Below are positions 11,234 through 22,900 of a stretch of DNA of 64,000 bases, piece after piece. The notes beneath the pieces are model-generated. The model saw nothing but the letters and a program-made list of their open reading frames with translations. It did not search any database and was not told the DNA's origin. Numbering within the stretch: position 1 is the stretch's first letter; each line of letters opens with the position of its first letter. The DNA comes from Rhyacichthys aspro (Eukaryota > Chordata > Actinopteri > Gobiiformes > Rhyacichthyidae), in NCBI GenBank assembly GCA_036850595.1, contig CM072160.1, positions 8,101,906 through 8,165,905 on the forward strand, in the 5' to 3' direction. The position numbers and the translations under genes are program-made.

Positions 11234-12046
11234 AACAAAAACTTAATTATTAATTGGTACCTTATTAAAGTTACATTACTACTGCTTTTCCAGAAAACTA
11301 TAGAATTTCCGAAAGCTCTCGTTTGATGAAAATCCCTAACTGCAAACCAAGTCAACTCTTTTTACAAGGTTTATTCTTTTAACTGGTGTATGTTTACTAA
11401 GCTCAAAACATATACATTTTAATAGTAAGCTAACATCAATGGCACAAAGCACAAAACAAACGCAGAAGGATGTCCGGTTAAAGTGTCTCGCCAATAATGT
11501 CCCGTGTCTAATAATTGAACTTCAGTTCCTACACCGTTGGCATTTTTTTTTACTAGCTAAGCGATCATCTGCATTGTTTTGATTATTTTGTACTGGTTTG
11601 AAGACGTTAAATATAATTAATGTATAATAGACCGATTATTTTCTGCGATTTGTCAATTTATGGAGCGCGCTGAAGCTTTTGCCAACGGCTCAATGTTAGC
11701 ATAGCTAGCAGCACAATGTAAACAATGCAGTGAACAGAGATAAAGGTTCCGCCTGACAAACACTCCAGTAAATGAGCAGTAAGACGTGTGTTTCTTGGCA
11801 GGTTGTAAGTTGAACAAGTATGTATTGTGCTTCTAGTTTGTTTTGCATTTTTCCACGAGGTGTTTTTAATGATCGCAGTGTTTTTTGTAGCAAAGAAGAA
11901 TAGGCCTATAGCGTTTTCTGTAGCTTCTGTGACTTTAGCGGTGTAGGTGGTATAGACTGATCATTGAATAGTATTTATGTGAAATGTACATTAGCTGTGC
12001 AATCTTCATGTCATTTACAAAAGACATTCGGTTGTTGTGTCATTAG
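11234..12046 (+). promoter_or_regulatory. Intergenic region and probable tbrg1 promoter/5' leader
   Basis: Between the third MMP and the first coding exon of tbrg1 I see no coding exon. GC content and CpGs rise around 11640-11720 (GGAGCGCGCTG), consistent with a TATA-less housekeeping promoter. The first tbrg1 coding exon is preceded by an acceptor (CATTAG, ending at 12046), so a noncoding first exon probably lies at about 11650-11810. A possible donor is the GTAAGT at about 11805. Exact start site unresolved. Confidence 0.4.
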
Positions 12047-12059
12047 GCCAGAGGATCGT

Positions 12060-15000
12060 ATGGAGTCCCTTAACTCTTTTGAATCTGAGATGGAGGCTGA
12101 CGGACAGGGGAACTACTCTCTGTTTCCAGCTCTGGACAGTATTGCAAGTTTGTCTGGGACTGCAGAGACATTGGAGAGGTCGCTGCAATAAATCTTTGAC
12201 ACAAGACATATAACATTAACTGTGCAAAGATTTGTACCTACCTGGTTGATATCATTATCAGAATGTGATTTTCTTGCTTTTAGTGAACCTCCCAGTGAAA
12301 TTGCTGAAAAGCCCAACCTCACATGGCTCGATGCTGCACAGGTATATAACGTATAATTCTAATTTTTAGTGTATTAATAAAGGTTACATGATAAGTGCTA
12401 TGACATCTTTTGCCCTGTGTTTTTATGTAGATTGTGTTGGAGGAAGCTGGGCGGCCTATGCACATCAAGGAAATTAAACAGAGAATCATTGACAGGGGAC
12501 TTGTACAGTCAAAGTATGTCACTAATCCTAATTTTGCATATTTATTAACAACATTGTCAGTTGTATTACAAATATCAATTTGTAATCTTGATAATGTTGT
12601 TGACAGCGCAAAGTCAAGCTTGGAAGCTGTCATGTATCGTGAGGTAAGAAGTGGGATTTGGAAAATCAGTGTGACAGCATCCTCTGCTGTTGAGTCTCTC
12701 GACTTGCACCTTTGTTCAGTATGTTCATTCGTTACAAGACATGTCCTACATGTCCTACTGTTACATGTGTTACCATCTTTTATTGTTATTACTTTTTCAT
12801 CCTGTGTTTTTTTTTCAACCTCACCTTATTACTCTGAAGATTGGTGGACATTTGAGTGTGAAATAAACAACAATTACGTAGTTACACAGGAACATGCAAA
12901 TAACTAAATAAAGTAATTTAATGATATGCCGACTGACTCCCGGCTGTGGGATCAAATTTGGCTTCTTTAGCTCCTTCCATTGGCTTCAGTCTCACATTAT
13001 GTTTCAGACACAAAAAGGCAGCAGGAGATTCAAGAGGATTGAGAACAGAAACGGAGTCTTTGCACTGCTGGTGAGTTTTATGGGACACTTACTAACAAAC
13101 CCTGATAATGACTGGGAAATCAGGAAGTTCCTCTTTTAATGGTTATTATAAACAAATAATATTTTAAACCAATAAATGCTAACCCCATTGATCCAGTTGA
13201 TTTAATTCGCCAGTTAGGATTAATATTATAATTATTATTATATAACAATAATAATGCAGGAGAAACTAATTTTCATTGTCCATTTGAGTCTACATTTCCA
13301 TCCATCATTGTAAATACCACATCAGCACAAGCCTCAGGTGCTCTCAGTACACAACAACAGATCTTTGTTTCCATCTCTGTATTCACAGAGCGATGAAGAA
13401 CGGCAGCAGGCTCTGCAGGCCTTTACAACTCAGTCTTTTCTCAGCTCGCCTCAGAATACCGTCTCCAGCTCTGGCTCAGGCACATCAGCACCTGCTTTCC
13501 CATCCCCTGCAAGTTCGTCTGAGCATAAGGTCAAGATGAAGAGAGGTCAACGAAAGAACCAAAATGAAAAGTACAGACTCAAGTACCTAAGGTTGCGCAA
13601 AGCAGCTCGTGCAATGATTTTTGTAAGTAACACATTTATAGCAGCCCATATCCATCTGCAGACAGGGCAGTCTCCTAAAATTTAGCTTTGTTTACAAAAG
13701 TTTTGTTTTACCCATAGGAGAATGCAGCACTCTGTGATGAAATTGCCCATTTAGAGGAGAAGTTTGTACGAGCAAAGGAAGAGCGAAGGTAAATTGCTCT
13801 TTGAAATCATAAAGGTCTTCCTAATGTAGCTTTGCTTATTCTGTTATACTTAACCTTCCTTAATGTTTTCTCTTTCATGGGCAGGTTTTTATTGAAGTCG
13901 CTGTTGCAGTACCAGTCTTTATCAGAAGGGGAGATCCTGCCTACACCCAGTGCAAGCACTCATCCTTCGGTCCAGAATGTAGCAATGACTTCAGGTCCTG
14001 CTGGGACATCAGGCCTGTCTGGAGGACACAGCCTGCCAACAGTACCAGTAACAGAGGAGGGACCTCTGAAAAAACCCAAAAAAGAAAGGAAGGAGCGAGC
14101 CAGAGAGAATGGAAAGGAAGAAAGTAAGTGCTAAAATCAGGTTACACAATAGGTTTTCTTTTTGGTTTAGAGGAAAAGAAAAAGATTGTCAGTTTGAAGC
14201 ATGGCTGTATGTGCGTGTGTTGTTTAGTTTCAAGAAAGATCTCTAAGAAGAGAAAACTTGCAGACGGGTCTCGCAAACTGGTTCAGCCCATCCCTCTTGA
14301 CTCGTCAGGTCGCCCAGTCTTTCCTATTGTACTGGGAGGATTAACAGTCTACAGTCTGGGAGAGGTCAGTATTTGAAATCACCAGTCCAGTAAGGTAACA
14401 AATATGGTGTCTGCTCAAACATATCACACAGAAGTGTCCAGGTTTAATTCCAAAAGCAATCAGTGTCTTTCAAATGTCCACTAAAGGCTGCTATGACCCT
14501 CTAAGTCTTTGATTAAATGTAATCCTCCAACTGCTTCCCAGATCATCACAGACAGAATGTTATTCCATGATGAGTGTGCCATCTATCCTGTGGGTTTCTG
14601 CAGCACTCGAGTCTTTGCTAGTATGAAAAACCCTGACCAGCAGTGCCTCTACACCTGCCAAATTAAAGATGGCGGAACAGGTCCACAGGTACTTCCCTTG
14701 AGCTTCTGATTTAAAAAGTCAAATGCCATGTGTTGGAGCATTCAGAAATGTTTTTGATCTTTTTTCCCCCAGTTTGAAATAGTTCCTGAAGAAGATCCTC
14801 AGAATGCCATAGTAGCCTCTTCTGCCCTGACATGCCACTCTAATCTCCTTAAGACCATCGCATCTGTCAGGTACAAATGTTTATCATTAAGCATTTATTT
14901 TACATTCATTTCTGTCTACCGTTATACACCACTTACACAATATATGCCATAAGGTTTTTGACAGCATTTTACATTTAATATAATTGTGTGTTACAGTTCC

Positions 15001-16209
15001 AAATCTGTGGCACCTGTCATACCATCTGGAGCAGACTTCTTTGGGTTCTCTCATCCAACCATTCAGAATCTCATCCAAAGTTGTCCCGGAGCACGGAAAT
15101 GTAGCAAGTAAAGTCTGCTTCTTTACTAAATGTGACAATATATACTATATACTGGTTTTTCTTAAAATGTCAATAGTAGCATATATGTTTATATGTAAAA
15201 AAAAAAAAAAGTTTTTATATCTAAAATATCAGATGATTCAAGAAGACAATGTTTACTCTACTGAAGTGTTTAAAACACTATTAGTTAAAAAGCCAGAATT
15301 GGGCTATTTATTAAGGTCATGGTCTTTGCTAGAGTAAACAATAAAACTTCAATACAAAGACCAAAACAAGATATTTTTACCTAAGACAATTATTACAAAA
15401 CTGAAAAAAATGCTGATTTGCTTGATTTGTTTTTTTTTTCTGCATTGTTAAACAAACTTTGTAATGTGAGCAAAAAGGCTTAGAGGGGCCTTTTATGGCC
15501 TTGCTAAACACCCGCCTTGACCTATTTTCATTTTCATCATGCTTTAGTTTCTCTTGTCTCTACAGCTATCGATGGATACGTTTTGAGGTCTGTCGGGCAA
15601 TTGATGGTCAAGTACCTCACAGCCTATCAGAGGATGACGCCTCCATTAATTTTGAAGCCTTCCAGAGACATCAGGGCTTCAAAGAGGTCATAAAGACAGA
15701 GCATATTGCAGGTTGTTAAAACTCTTATTGGCATAAGACAATATATTGTATGTTATTGTTTAATGTATTGTCTATTTAATGGCAAATAAATTGTACCATT
15801 GGTATTTGCACAAATGTAAAAATTTGCCCATTAGAGACACTTAAATCCACTGCTAAGAAAAACAGTGAGGCTTCTGCTGCACAGTTGCTTTAGTTGCTCT
15901 TCAGTAGTGGATGTCAATAACCCGTCAATATCCCTGCAACCGTTCCTCTAAATAATGTATATCCATATATTCATGTAAGTGGGTAGGTCCTACGTGTGCT
16001 CTCCTTAAAGCTGTCATTAAATATTAGGATAACATATAGACCAACTATGCCATACCCTGCCGTTACTATTTATATAATGTTATGTTATATTATAACACTG
16101 AAATGTTTATGTTTCTACAGGACAAGCACCACAGTCTCCTGGTTCTTCTCATCAGCACCACCTTACCTCCCCAACTCTAAAGCCCTCTACATCATACTAC
16201 AGCTCCTGA
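12060..16209 (+). CDS. tbrg1: Transforming growth factor beta regulator 1 with an N-terminal HARE-HTH-like domain
   Basis: Nuclear growth-suppressor protein; the mammalian orthologue (NIAM) is linked to ARF/p53 and chromosome stability. Fourteen coding exons join in phase into 543 residues: 12060-12178, 12284-12341, 12431-12513, 12607-12643, 13008-13070, 13389-13622, 13718-13788, 13885-14123, 14228-14364, 14542-14688, 14773-14870, 14997-15107, 15566-15711 and 16121-16209. Residues about 50-120 (LTWLDAAQIVLEEAGRPMHI ... NRNGVFALL) look like a HARE-HTH winged-helix domain of the ASXL type. Residues about 176-235 are basic then coiled-coil (QNEKYRLKYLRLRKAA is typical TBRG1). A Lys-rich stretch follows. 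FYRN (about 329-395, with LGGLTVYSLGE and YPVGFCSTR) and FYRC (about 397-475, with GADFFGFSHP and CPGARKC) come next, then a Ser/Pro tail. The ATG at 12060 is the first in frame after the CATTAG acceptor. Gene convergent with siae. The identity of the C-terminal two thirds is very secure; the N-terminal domain assignment is by motif memory. Confidence 0.92.
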
Positions 16210-16309
16210 GATTCTGCTCTGTATCTAAAATCACACATTGTAATCTTCATGAACATTTATACATTTGTAAAAGAGACCCACACAGAATATTGAACATATG
16301 TTATTGAAC

Positions 16310-16315
16310 ATTAAA
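16310..16315 (+). terminator. Poly(A) signal (ATTAAA) of tbrg1
   Basis: ATTAAA about 100 bp after the tbrg1 stop codon (16207-16209). Confidence 0.45.
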
Positions 16316-16733
16316 CTGGAGTTTTAGTAAATAATACTTTTGTTTTACCTGCTTGTTTTACGTATGACAAAACTCAGTAATCATAGTATGAAAACCACAA
16401 TATTGTGACGTACCTATATTGTAAAACTGGCTAATTAGACAAGAACAGAAAGTTGCGTATTTCTATTTAACCTAACTCTTCAAGTTTTTGTGCTATCAAA
16501 ATATTGAACCAAAATTCATCACCATTCATCACCGAAAGCATAATCTAATAAAAATGTTAAAAGAAAAGCATCTTGATGTTTAGGAGAAGACTGAGTGAGA
16601 CTAACGGGGAAAATGTGAGAATAAAACCTGTCTTAAGGGACTGCGTTTATTTACTGTAATTGGAAGAACTGTATATCCTAGTAAGTAGATTCAGCAGTAC
16701 TGTGATACTGTCAGACCATAATATTTATTAACA

Positions 16734-16739
16734 AGTTAT
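16734..16739 (-). terminator. Poly(A) signal of siae
   Basis: AATAAA read on the - strand, about 180 bp beyond the siae stop codon (16922-16924). Confidence 0.45.
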
Positions 16740-16921
16740 ACCGTCAGAAGTATTAATTGTAATTGTAACTGATTTAATATTCAGTGAATACATTCCCCAC
16801 ACAAACCAGTTTCTGATGTTTTCAGGAACAGCACTGGTCAGACACTGTCTAAATATGTACTATATAATTATTTCTGTAACAAATTGGCGACATGCATTGT
16901 CTGTTCATCAGCAGTGTATAA

Positions 16922-19707
16922 CTAATGCCCAGTTGCATCTTCTCTTTTCCAACCAGAAGTTGACTGAAAGTTAATGATAAATGGAGGCGCAGGTAAAGTC
17001 CTACTAGAGCTGTAAACTGGACAGGCTTTAAAGTCACAAGGCCAGTCTCTCCATGCGTATCGAAGAGCAACCACATGATCAGAAGCTGGACACAAACTTG
17101 AAGATAACTGGATAGTGGTTGGACCCCACTGCATGATGGGAGCTGACAACCAGGACTGTGGCCCACACAAAGAAGCAGTAGGAGAGCAGCAGATCTAGAA
17201 AGCAAAACATAGGAAGCTACTTATTTGGAGAGAAAGGTGTTTGGTATCTTATTATTTGTAACCTTTTTAAGTTTAATCTCACTTTTAAAGTTAGTCACTC
17301 TAATATGAAATATGAAAATATCCCTGTAGTAAAGGTAATGTAATGCTGTAACCGTACCTGGAAGATGTCCTTAGATGGTGTGACTGAGACTGTTTGGCTG
17401 TATGTAACGTTGACATACATTTTACACGACAGAATTAGATTGGGAAATGGGCCATGAAATGATACATTCTTTTGATTGTATGCCACTGCTCTTGCGCCAA
17501 GTGTCAATCTGTAAGCAACATCCTGCTTATCCCTCGGATGTATCCTGAAAAAGAAACTACACTGAGTTGTTATGCAAACCCAGCACAGTCCATTGAACAA
17601 GAGCACCCAACGGAATAGATCTCATACTTAATAATTCCCTCAGTGAAAATAACATGCCAGTTCTTACGTTCCATAGGGCGACGTCTCATCAGGCAAATCC
17701 ATCGCTACGGCCATAAAACTTCGCTGCATCCTTGAGTTTGGCACAAAACCAGTGTCTGCTGTCTGGTGCCAACGTATGTCAGGAAAACCATCATCTGTTG
17801 AGGTATGTTGATATGTAGAAAGCTGAAGGAACAGCGTAATTGTTACATTTGTATTCCAAATATATGTGAATGGATTGCCTTTGCTTTCCATCCAGCTACA
17901 AAGTAGATAGCCAGGAATGAATGATTGAAGTTAATGACATGGTGTGTGAAACCTTCGGTCAGTTTTAACTTACTTGCACAAATCCAAAAGGAAAATCGAT
18001 TGCTGTTTGCCCCCCAGAGCCCTCATGAAAAGCATTCCTCCAATCATCGATCATGGCAGGAAAGGAACAGTTGTACAGGTCTCTATGATAATCCGCATTT
18101 GCTTCTCCTATTAAAAGCACAACAATTTTTTTTACTGTACTATACTACATTACACTACTCCACACTACACCAGACATATAATGCAGGTGGCCTTACCTTG
18201 ATACCAGATCGCTCCTTTGAGAGTCATATTGAGAAGTGGGTGAATCATTGAATTCCACAAAATAGAATTTGATGTTGGGCCAAAAAATCTTAAACACAAA
18301 AAGTAATTCTAACATGGGGCTTATAACATTGCTCAATAGTTCTACGTCACAAATCCATTTTAGTACATACTTTTTATTCATGTTTCCTAGTCCACACCGC
18401 TGCAGTGCGTTCAGTGATGACCAGGCCTCTACAGATGTGCCTCCCCAGCTGGACTCCACCAAACCAATGGGGTAATTCAAGTTCTCATACAGGTAACGCC
18501 CAAACAGCCAGCACACAGCAGAGAATGGAGCCAGATCCTCTGTAAAACATGAGTAGTACTTGGTTAAATAAAAAAGCATTTAAAACATGAACAACCAACA
18601 AATTATGCTAGATTTACATAAAAATTTTAAATGAATAAATTATTCCTCACACCCTTCTAAAACAATGTTGGGGTAAAAAAAAAAGTTGTGATCCACCACT
18701 GACTGTCTGCATTTTTCTACTTCACTCCTTTAAAAAAAATGCCTTTAAATGCCACAAGCCAAACAATGCTTCTTACTTTTCGTGGGTACGGACCAGGGAA
18801 TGGCCACTTCAAACAAATCAGGCAGCTCAGTTTCACTCACATTTAAGCCTGCCATAAAAAACCTCACATGAGGATACCTGGCTGCGAGGGCCAGCTCTTG
18901 GGATGCATTAAATATCTATTGGGGAAAAGGATAAATAGTGGGAGATATTGAACATAAACAACAACCAGAGTAATTTATGACACTTATGTGCTGCTGAAAC
19001 ATTTTACCTCAGACATCTGAAAATACATATTGCTCTGGCCTCCACACAGCCACACATCTCCAAACAGGACATCCATCAAAGTGACTGTGTTGTTGAGAGT
19101 CGCATCGTCGTGGGAATCTTCCAAAGTGGCAGTCAGATTGTATGGACCCCCAGCTTTAACAGGGTCAAGGGTCACTCGCCACATCCCTGTTTCTGATTGC
19201 AAAGCCAAATAACAAGTTAAGTGTATGATGAGCTTTACAACATTATAGAGAAAATATAACACAGCAGGTTGCACTCCAGATTCTACTCATTCAAGAAAAA
19301 CAGGTTTAGACCAAAAATGTATGAGGCTCTCCCATTGCCAGATTTATAGTACTTACTATTTGTTACAGTGGCTGGTAAAGTTTTCTGTTCTGTTGGTCCT
19401 AACAAGAAGACGGTGATCTGTGCCCCCGGAGGCCCACATCCCCAAATCACAGCTTTCTCTGGAGACTTCTGCAGAACCATGTGGTCTCCATAATAGGAAG
19501 CAAAGCGCAGTTTCCCATCGGCGCATGGCCACTGTTCCACTTGTTCTACATGTAAACACGACGAATTACATCAGAAACATCCCATACGATCTTTATAAAA
19601 ACAACAATCACCAAATGTCACGTTTGTTTTAGATAGTACATGGACTTACCACTCAAACTGATGCACGTAAAAAGTACAACAATAACTGTAAGCAGTGTGA
19701 AAGCCAT
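16922..19707 (-). CDS. siae: Sialate O-acetylesterase
   Basis: Lysosomal/secreted esterase that removes 9-O-acetyl groups from sialic acids. Ten exons on the - strand, in transcription order: 19650-19707, 19357-19545, 19008-19192, 18777-18915, 18371-18539, 18197-18288, 17974-18107, 17668-17822, 17358-17544 and 16922-17194. They are in phase and encode 526 residues (human about 523). Residues 1-19 are a hydrophobic signal peptide (MAFTLLTVIVVLF). The esterase motifs are present: FASYYGDHMVLQ, DVWLCGGQSNM with the nucleophile Ser136, GLVESSWGGTSVEAWSS, GAIWYQGE and IRWHQTAD with the catalytic His near 341. The C-terminal part ends after VVALRYAW and LPAPPFI. Several N-glycosylation sequons (NLT, NNT, NVS, NMT, NCS, NVT) fit a secretory-pathway enzyme. 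Human has CSGQSNM where this has CGGQSNM. Start chosen because this ATG opens the signal peptide. Convergent with tbrg1, the same pairing as in human 11q24. Confidence 0.95.
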
Positions 19708-19910
19708 GAGATTTACAGACAGGACGAGGAAAAAATGAAGTGACACGGCAAGTGTAACGTTACGCATTGCATGTGTTTAAAAACGCCTACTAGTCAAAAA
19801 AGTGGGCGGCAAATCAAAAACGTCATTTTGCATAATTTCGTAATCCCGACCATCCTCAGATCCCGACAGATCCCGACACGAGCGGTGCAGGGTGAGGCTG
19901 ACGCATGAAT
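19708..19910 (-). promoter_or_regulatory. Probable siae promoter
   Basis: Immediately upstream of the siae ATG on the - strand. It holds a GC box (GGGCGG, 19804-19809), a CRE-like core (ACGTCA, 19820-19825) beside an octamer-like ATGCAAAA on the - strand, and three copies of ATCCCGAC between 19843 and 19877. There is no TATA box. Motif reading only. Confidence 0.45.
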
Positions 19911-22900
19911 TTCACAATAAAAGCTCATAAATTAAAATCTTTAAAATATATGAGGACTGAAAAACACTGTAATCACTTGTAATGCGACAATATAATCTAC
20001 AGTGTGCCCTGCCTTTTGTTTAGCGATACAACAAAATCAAATATAAAAATTTTGCCAAATGTGCTGTACTACAAATGAAAACGGTTGTTTACTAATCATG
20101 TGTTTATTTGTTGTGTGTGTTTGCCTGTAGTGAAGACAAATGATATTGTCACGTTTGTTAGGCATCTTATTTAACATAAAACTCGGTTCTCATAGTAGAA
20201 AAGGGAAGCTGCTGTTTGATGATACTAAAATGACCAAATGTGTGCATGTGCTTGTGGACTATTTCACAGTTGAATCTTTTTAGCTGTAGTTCAGTTGGCT
20301 TCTCAAAATGATTTTCTCTGCATGTAAACCACAGTGATCATTTGACTCACTCTTTAATGATCTGTGAAATTACACTTATCTTATTGTGAACCTAAACCAG
20401 GAGTCTATTGAGTGTGTTCAAAATAAAGACTTTGATTCAATCAGAAAAGGTAGCCATGTAATGTAAGTCACTCCAGATGACTTACAGAGCTTTGTTCTTA
20501 TTCATTTGCTTTGTAGCTTGTAGCTTTTGTTTATTCTCCATTTGCCTGACAGATTGGCCATTAAACTGTACATAAGTGGAAGAATTAGAGTGAAACAATG
20601 TGGACAATGGCAGTGGAAGATACAATATGTCATTTACAGCTTTAATGAAAACAAACTAAATTACAAGTGTAGCTTAGTGTCTTAGATGTGATTTTTTGGC
20701 GTGATGCTTTCAATGTCAGTCATCCTGTTCAAACTATGTTGTTGGCTATATGACCTTATACAGTGTGGCTATATAAACTTCTGCTGTCCATGTGCATTTG
20801 TGTTTTGTGTTTGGTGTACAAACAGTTAACAGCTGCACACATTAGCAGCTAATAGCCTTATTCCAGGACAAATCACATCCTGTATTGATTGAGTCAGCTG
20901 CACTGAGCACTACATGTCATAATAAAGTACGAAGAGATTTTACGTCATTTATTTCCTATTTTGTTTACTAACATGTTGGTTCTACTAATGCTGCTGCAGC
21001 TTGACTCAGATGTACATTTTGTTGTTTGTAGTCCTCACAAATGTAGCCTTTCTGCAATAAAAGAGAAAAAGGTTAAATCCATTTGCAGTTTCATATGCAA
21101 TTCCCTCATCATATTTTGATATTTTTAAACTGTAGGTGAGAGTGCATTTCTGCATGAGTAATGTTTCAGTATTATCAATTTCAGGGTCCAACGTAGTGCT
21201 CAAATGAGTTCACACAGTGTTTTGCAGATCCCTCCTTAGTGATCCGTGGAATAGACCCTGGTCTTCCCCATCACATTTTGCAGCTAATTTTATGCAGAGA
21301 AATGAGAGATGCAAATATGTTTGTGGTTTCATGCATGAACCAAGATTTATGGCTGCTGTCTAAAATGCTTATAGGTCTCTTAACATTTCAGCTCCCATCC
21401 ATCATGTGATGAAGCTACAGAATTAGCTCCTCCTTCCAGTCACTTGGCAGCAGTTAGGTGCATGAAAGGAGTCTGGGCATTATCTGTATCACATCATGCT
21501 TACAAATGTTCACACTCACTGCCAACCAAATCAGTTTAATCATTTTAATCCGTCACATTTTTTCATGCTAACTTTGCTTTTGTCTCGCCCCACTTAAAAA
21601 CAGGCAGGTTAATTGTGACTCTGATAGCCCAGAGCCACACACAGCCTAAGCAGAACTGATGCAGAAAATTCAGTATTTGTTGACGAAGGGTGTGTGACTT
21701 TCCCCCCAAGCTCCTACTCATGATGCCTACACACTCTCAACATGAAATATTAGCTTAGTTTGCGGCATTTTCATTACGTGCTTAAATTACTTGCTTAAAG
21801 TCAGTCTGATCTGATTCAGTTTTATGAGTTCCCAGAAGAGAAGAAAACGATAAAGAAACAAAGGTCTCTCACACCATAAAAACAATACAGTGTGGAAATT
21901 ATTATTTGTTTTTTTGTTATTTTTTGCCAAAGAGTACAGGGTCCACCAACATAATGCTGAATGGCACTATTGGGCTAATTAGTGTTTCTATAGGTTATGG
22001 CTTGGATTGAATAGTATGCATGCATACATTGATTGTAGTGAATTGGTAAACAGAGAGTTTACTGTGGAGAGTCAGCTTATTCTCTTGTATACTTTATTCA
22101 TTCTACAACCATGTATTGTATGTATTGTACTACAAAACACAAATACCTCTGCCAAAGCCTTTTAATATGACCCTGTGTTCTATTTCTTAATAAAAGAAAA
22201 CGTAAAACAAAGATCAAGTAAGACGACAACAAACAGATTCAGGTAATAACAATAGCTCCCAGGCAGAAAGGGAGAGACATGAAATGACAACAAAGCAAAA
22301 TGCAAATATATTATTATTAATGACCTTTTCTTTTTCGGTGGCAAGCCATTAAATCATCCAGCAAAGCCCACACCAACACAAGCCCAGCAGGAACAATCCA
22401 GACTGACTGTCACTTTAATAAATGAGAATATCTGGCTCATCAGCTATTGTCATTTTTTGCTTTGAAGCAAATAACATAAGTCAATATGTTGGTGTAATTT
22501 TTCAAGTGCAGGCCTTATACAGTGTTTGAACATCTTATTACAAAAATCCAACTGCTAAATGGCAAAAGAAGGTATTGTCAAGAATAAAGCAAGCATCTTG
22601 AACCTACACTCATTGTGCATTCTTCTCACTTTCACCTCACTTGATGTTCAAGTACTTTTATCTCAGGCAGACCCAGTGTATTATTAAGTATAACTGTAAA
22701 AGCAGTGCAGTTTGCAGGTGAAAGTTGCTGTTTTGTTTGTCCTCTTTGGGCCTAGTGGCAGAAAGGTGCTGGACATGCTCTACATCAGCAGGTGGCACTC
22801 TCACAACAGAAAAACATGAAACTCAAGCTGAAATATTTTTATTTTATTTTATGCAAAAAGTATTGATATAAGGTGTTCTGCTTGTTGATGTAAATGGGCT

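Larger units (their letters stand above)
16210..16921. other. Convergent 3' UTR region of tbrg1 and siae
   Basis: About 700 bp between the two facing stop codons. It holds a tbrg1 poly(A) signal (ATTAAA, 16310-16315, + strand) and a likely siae poly(A) signal (AATAAA on the - strand, 16734-16739). No other gene is seen. Confidence 0.6.
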
